Position numbers and translations under genes: made by a program | NCBI GenBank assembly: GCA_001692895.1 | Contig: KV748193.1 | Location: forward strand, 1,736,001 to 1,800,000 | Direction: 5' to 3' | Length of the DNA stretch: 64,000 bases | From: Cenococcum geophilum 1.58 | Lineage: Eukaryota; Ascomycota; Dothideomycetes; Gloniales; Gloniaceae | In this document: one piece after another, positions 58,640 to 64,000 of the stretch | Numbering within the stretch: position 1 is the stretch's first letter | Layout of the letters: each line of letters starts with the position of its first letter | The notes under the pieces: model-generated | The model's database searches: none | Told to the model about the DNA's origin: nothing | Seen by the model: the letters and a program-made list of their open reading frames with translations, nothing else

Positions 58640-61600
58640 ATTTAAATACTTAGAAAATAGAAGGAAGTATAAATCCTTATAGACAGCGGAGCTACTAGTA
58701 TAGGCTTTATTAATATAAACTACGTAAAAACTTAACACTTAAATTTAAAGAAACTTAATAAGCCCTAAGGCCTATAAGGCTTTAATGGTAAGCCTTTAAT
58801 ATACGGCGAACTAACGTACTACGCTCTTATAAAGATGCGGATAAGTAAACACCTTAAATATATTTCCCTATTTATAATACCCTTAAAGCATTATAAGGTA
58901 ATACTTAGATATAGATAGCTGAAATAATATAACCCTTTAATTAGCTGGGTTAAAGAAACACTGAAATTCTATATAACCTACTACTAAAGTTATTACTTAA
59001 AATACCACTTGCCCTATAAACATGTATACAACTATTTAAATTTAATATAATATAAATTACCCTTACTATAAACCTTAAACCAATATAATAAAATTATAAC
59101 TGCTGATCGCGGTAAGGAATGCGAAGATAATATATTAAAACCTTTTAAAATTTGTATAATACAAGCCGCATCCTTTTATTTGTTAGTAAGAAAACAAGAC
59201 TATAAAATCTTTACTATAACACTAGAAGATATTAAGAAGGCATTAGAACTAAAGCAATATATTAACCCCTAACCTCTTATACCTAAAGAATATTACGATC
59301 TAATTAATATGTTTAAGAGATAATTTATAGACCAACTACCCCCGTATTAAGATGAGCACGATTTTAAGATAGAACTTGAACCTAGTATAACGCTAAAGTT
59401 CGGCCCGTTATATGGTATATTATAAGAAGAGCTACTTATAATATAATAATACCTTAAAAAGCACCTAAAGAAAGGATTTATTCGCCCTAGCTAATTACTA
59501 TTTACCTTGCTTATACTATTTGTTAAGAAACCTAAAAGAGGCTTAAGATTCTGTGTCGATTATTAAGCCCTAAATGCGATTATAATTTAAAACCAATATC
59601 CGATTCCTCTACTTTAAGAAACGCTTAACAGCTTAGTAAAAGCACGATACTTTATAAAGCTTAATATAGTTGCTACCTTTAATCAGATCTGTGTTTACGA
59701 AGGAGATAAGAAGTATATAGCTTTCCGTACATAATAGGGACTTTTTAAATACCTAGTAATACTGTTTGGCGTAAAAAATGGTCCCAGTATATTTTAGTAA
59801 TACGTTAATAATACGCTTCGCGAATTCCTTAATATATTTGTTACCGCGTATATTAATAATATCTTAATCTATTTGTCTTTACTTTTTAAATATTAGAAGC
59901 ACGTCCGAATGGTCCTTAAATGCCTGCGAGACGCAGGCTTATAATGCGATATTAAGAAATGTAAGTTTTATATATCTAAAGTCACGTACTTAGGCCTGAT
60001 TATATCCTATAACGGAATTAAAATAGACCCTAAGAAAATCGCTGCGATTATAAACTAGGAAAGTCCTAGTAGTATATAAGACATCTAAAGATTTCTAGGA
60101 TTCGCAAATTTCTATTATCGATTTATTAATCACTTCTTAAAAATTGTTTAGCCGTTAGTAAACTTAATAAGGAAGAATATAAGATTTAAATGGACTACTA
60201 AATGCGAACAAGCTTTTAATAACCTAAAATATCGTTTTATAACTGCTTTAATCCTCGCCTACTTTAATCCGGACCTTAAATATATTGTTAAAACAGACTC
60301 GTCTAATTATATACTAGGAGGGGTATTATTACAGTACAATAAGAACGGCGAGCTGCGCCTAGTAGCCTTTCTCTTTTAGAAACTTACCCCTACTAAATTA
60401 AACTATAAGATATATAATAAGGAACTGCTTATAATTATTAGATGCTTTAAATAATGGCGCCCAGAACTTAAAGGATTATTATTCCTAATACGCGTATTAA
60501 CGGACTATAAAAACCTACAGTACTTTATAACTATAAAGTAATTAACATAGCGCCAAATTCATTAGGCCGAATACCTTTTATAATTTAACTTTAAGATTAT
60601 ATATTAACCTAGTAAACTTAACTAGAAGCCTAACTTATTAATATAATAATTATAGGACTTACCTGTAAACGCCTCTAATAAACGGATTATAAATTAATTA
60701 TGAATTCTACTGCCCCCTAAACGCTTTAAGAAACTACGCCCTATATTCCTAAACGCGGAGCTTAACAGGAATGAATTAAAAATCGATAAGTGGGATATAG
60801 AAGTTAATGAATTAATAGAACACGAATATAAGAACGACCCCTAAATAGTAGATGTAATGAAAGCAATTTAAACAGAGAAACAGCAATATAAGGATATTAC
60901 CCTCGCTAAATGCGAAATCCGTAATAATCGGTTGTACTATTAACAGAAGATAGTAGTCCTAAATTCCAAACCCTTATGATTTAAGATACTCGAATTTGTA
61001 TACGATTCCCCTATAGTAGGGTATTCTAGCTATATAAAGACCTATAAGATTATCCAACGAGTATACTACTAGCCTATAATGTACAACTATATACAAAAAT
61101 ACGTCTAAGCATGCAGAATGTGCGTGCGTGGGAAGACCTCTTATGTAAAGAAGTAAGGAGTACTTTAACCGTTGCCAATTCTAATATAAAGATAGCGAGA
61201 TATCTTAATTAACTTTATAGTTGACCTACCTAACAGTAATAGGTTTACGAATGTTATAGTAGTTATTAACCGTCTTATAAAAATGCGATATATGATTCCT
61301 ATAGACTTAATTAATACAATATTAGTAGCCGAATGTTTTATTAAGTATATCTTTAAGCTATACGGACTTCCTAATTTAATAATATCCAACTATAGAAGCC
61401 AGTTCGTTTTAGACTTCTGGCAAGCCCTATATAAATAATTAAGCATATAAATACAACTCTTGACTGCATTTTATCTAGAGATAGATAGTTAAACTAAAAT
61501 TATAAACGCGATTATGGAATAATACCAATAAATGTACTGCTCCTACCTATAAGACAACTAGAAGAAATAGCTACCGTTAGCTAAGTTTACTATAAATAAT

Positions 61601-62075
61601 ATAAGAAATGAATTAATAGGCGTAATGCTGTTTTACGTAACCTACGGATAAGACCCTTAACTTAGATTTAAACTATAACCTAAAATTAATATAATAGGAC
61701 CTACGATTAAGAGGATTTAACTAATTAACGTATATAACTTTGCTAATTAAATAAAGCAGTTAACGGAACTATTATAAAGTGAATTAGCGTACGCTTAAAT
61801 AGTATAAAAATAGCATGTAAACAAAGGACGAGCTCCCGCGTAGGACTTTAAGGAAGGTAATATGGTTTACCTAAATATATAAAACCTAAAGACTTAATAA
61901 CCTTTAAAGAAACTAGACTAGAAGTTTACGGGCCCATACTAAGTTAAGAAGAAACTAAGCCTATACGCTTATAAACTTAAACTACTAACTAAAATAAAAA
62001 TATATCTAACGTTTTACGTAAACTTACTATAACCCTTAAAGGGTAAACCTATAACTCGCGAAGTACCACCGCTAC
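58640..62075 (+). pseudogene. Gy5 pol remnant: protease, RT, RNase H, integrase
   Basis: The protease reads LIDSGATSIGFI at about 58676-58711, with D-S-G intact. RT spans about 59390-60050, with the active site region AYINNILIYLS at about 59845-59878 (from YLDD). RNase H begins KTDSSNYILGGVLLQYN at about 60290-60340. The integrase zinc end (KYVQACRMCVRGKTS) is at about 61100-61140. Its core (NVIVVINRLIKMRYMIPID) is at about 61250-61310, LIISNYRSQF at about 61378-61408 and AFYLEIDSQTK at about 61468-61500. C-terminal domain GPYQVKKKLSLYAYKLKLL lies at about 61930-61990. The frame ends abruptly at 62075. Asp-to-Asn and Gln-to-stop changes dominate. Confidence 0.85.
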
Positions 62076-62290
62076 TGTGAGGGGATCTTGTAGACAGGGG
62101 GCTATAAGGACACGATTGGAACAGGATAGATTGGTGAGAGAGACGAATCCTTGAGGAGGTAAGGCCTCTGGGATTGTGGAGACTATATACTACGGGCACG
62201 TGCCTCTGGTACGTGACCGGCAACCATCCGAGGGGCGTCCGGGGGTTGTCCTGAGGGCAACCCGAGGTGTCCGCAATAATATCCCTTACA
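62076..62290 (-). repeat. GyW 3' LTR
   Basis: 215 bp, plus-strand TGTGAGGGGATC to ATCCCTTACA. It shares tgtgagg, agacgaatcctt-agg and gggcacgtgc with the GyZ LTR at the same relative places but is otherwise diverged. Only lightly RIP-mutated. Confidence 0.8.
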
Positions 62291-62399
62291 TTACCCCCCC
62301 CCTTCTTACGGTCGGCCCCCGATCGCTATTACTTTNCGGTAGGGAGATTATAAGGGCTTATCCCAGAAGAGGTTCGGAGAGATATTAGAGAGGTATCGG

Positions 62400-64000
62400 C
62401 ATGCCGCTATATATCATCTATCTATCTAACCCCTACTTTAAACTCCTAAAAAACCTTAATAAGGGAAAAATATAACTAAAAAAAAGACGTAAGGATTGCC
62501 AGGAGACCCATTAAAAGTCTACTAGAAGTATGCTGGTAACTACCTAGGCTAACATAGAGATTTTTATACAACTCTACTTCTAAGCCTTTATACCGGTCTG
62601 CAATCAATTATAAATATTATAGGCAATTTAATATTCCAATATAGTTCTGTAGAACCTTTTAGTATAGGATTTAACGTACAAAGCCTTGGCTTACCATTAT
62701 CTTTAACTGCTAAGATATAGTCTATAATTCTTTCTTATAATCCTTTTCTTATAATCCTCTGCGTCACTAACGCATTACTCCTATATTTACCCTTAGGCTA
62801 TTAGATACGGTTAAGGTATTAATTAGTCAGTTAAAGAGACTTATCTCTTAAGATTTGGTGCATATGGTTTTAAATCTAGTAGTCCTATACTATATATTTG
62901 GCGTAGCTCTACTGCCTAGCAAACAGGGACATTTCGCGATGGCAATTATAGCTATTATACAATTGTTAAGAACGTCTATAACGTTATTCTTTAATACTAT
63001 AGTATCGTTTTAGGTCTAATTTAACCCATATACGTCTTTAATTTAACGTCTTAATTGCCTTCCCCTGGCCACGTAGTTAGTTTTTGTAAGGAAGTAATAG
63101 TTAAATAACTTATACGCGTGTTTCCTTCCTTCTAAATAGCGCTATTATAACGGAGTTATATCAGCAAGGTTACGGCTATTTACTAAAAGGGTATTAGACA
63201 GTAAAGTATAAGGACACCTTTGCTTATTAAGCAGCTCCTTTTCCTTAATACCTTACTTTCCTATTATTAACCTTCGTCCAATTTTAGACGTATCTTTAAT
63301 ATATTATTAAGATTTTCTTCTTTTCCATTAATAATTTAATATGCCTCTTTATTCTCCTACTAACTACTCTTTTAAGTAGATTCCATAGTGTATCCTAGCC
63401 CTACCTTTATATATAGAACCCTAACCTCCGCTAACTCGTAACTAGTACTAGTCCTACCTAAATAATTTTGCCTATACGTCTTTAAAAGACCAGAAATCTA
63501 ATAATAGGATTCTAGAGGCTTATAATAAGACGCACTACGTTAGATCTAATACCTTTAGTTCTTATAATTAATGCATACGTACTAAGAGCGGCAGTTGCGT
63601 TAAGGTAAGCTTTTCTATTCTTAATAGATTTCTATTACTAACTTTAAGCTTTAATAGCCTGGGCCTAAGTAGCGACGTTTCTTTAATATTCTTAACTACT
63701 ATATCGCCCGGGCTCTCTCTTATTCCAGCGTAAATACTAAACAACTTAGCCGAATTTAAGACTATGCCACGGCTATCTACACTACCTATAATTTCTAGTA
63801 AGCTAGCTAGTAACGCCTAATATAAAAGCAAGGTTAGTATACTAAGGATAGGGTAAGGGATAGGGGTAATAAGAAGAAGGTTGCTGTCTACTATAAAAAG
63901 GAGTTTGCGTATACGCGTTAAGTTTCGAAAGAGCATAATATAATACGTTATTAGGTAGGTTACCCTTCGGATACCTACCGGATAGGTAACTAATAGTTGC
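62400..64000 (-). pseudogene. GyW internal region, unidentified decayed ORF
   Basis: One minus-strand frame stays readable over most of 63950-62600 if RIP-type stops are ignored, including SIYAGIRESPGDIVVKNIKE (about 63745-63685) and LADITPLxRYLEGRKHAYKL (about 63180-63120). I see no RT, integrase or gag motif. The latter piece faintly resembles an ankyrin repeat, which is not enough to call. The ORF may belong to GyW or to an element nested in it. Confidence 0.3.

Larger units (their letters stand above)
57036..62075 (+). mobile_element. Gy5: plus-strand Ty3/gypsy element, 3' end cut by GyW
   Basis: The 5' LTR starts at TGTAACGGG (57036). Gag begins at 57415 and pol runs to 62075, where the frame stops at the TGTGAGGGG start of the GyW LTR. 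The sequence GCTAC (62071-62075) would be the GyW target site. The Gy5 3' LTR is therefore beyond the window, to the right of GyW. Confidence 0.85.
62076..64000 (-). mobile_element. GyW: minus-strand LTR element, 5' part outside window
   Basis: The 3' LTR at 62076-62290 is followed inward by a C-rich run (62294-62303, polypurine tract on the minus strand). The internal edge (ggtcggcccccgatcgc, later aaaaccttaataagggaaaaa) resembles that of GyZ (gggtcgtccccgatcc, later aaaaaccttaataagggaaaaa), so the two are related families. Confidence 0.75.

Noticed and set aside
1..64000. A Starship-type giant element with a tyrosine-recombinase captain
   Set aside because: No DUF3435/YR-like frame or remnant was recognised on either strand; everything large is LTR, hAT or Helitron.

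Overview
The window looks like a repeat-filled, AT-rich block of a filamentous ascomycete (Pezizomycotina) genome. Three things point there. One intact gene encodes a HET-domain protein, a family expanded in these fungi. The transposons are fungal-type Ty3/gypsy, Ty1/copia, hAT and Helitron elements. Nearly every transposon reading frame is broken by TAA/TAG stops where Gln or Trp is expected, and has Asp-to-Asn and His-to-Tyr changes. Those are C-to-T changes on either strand, mostly at CpA, which is the footprint of repeat-induced point mutation (RIP). I see no tRNA, rRNA, CRISPR or bacterial signal.

Layout, 1-28600. A Helitron Rep/helicase pseudogene on the minus strand (about 27450-24010, continuing 16048-15370) is the oldest layer. 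Two copies of one plus-strand gypsy family (Gy3) sit in it: a full-length copy with CGAAT target duplications (16049-24004) and a copy whose 3' end is at 15256. The latter was hit by a plus-strand gypsy (Gy1, ending about 9141), itself hit by a minus-strand gypsy (Gy2, 1679-7625, TSD CTAAC). It was also hit by a composite copia-type element with three mosaic LTRs (10461-14120, TSD TTAAT).

Layout, 28600-31200. A GC-balanced island holds the single-exon 701-codon HET gene (28930-31035). It is the only gene I regard as intact.

Layout, 31200-64000. A hAT DNA transposon (31572-37573; 8-bp TSD; CAGGGGT termini) contains a small minus-strand LTR element (GyZ, 32732-36006) rich in minisatellites. 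A minus-strand gypsy (GyY) spans 38757-56262 and is split by a full-length copia (45077-51501, TSD GGTTT), three solo LTRs, a foldback/MITE element and a GC-richer minisatellite region. A plus-strand gypsy (Gy5) starts at 57036 and is cut at 62075 by the 3' LTR of another minus-strand LTR element (GyW) that leaves the window.

The parts do not form a pathway. The biology here is nested transposition, RIP decay, LTR recombination (solo LTRs and exchanged U3 segments), and one allorecognition-type gene surviving in a small unmutated island. Boundaries quoted with target duplications were read directly from the bases. Domain positions inside decayed genes come from by-eye translation, ignoring RIP-type stops, and are approximate.
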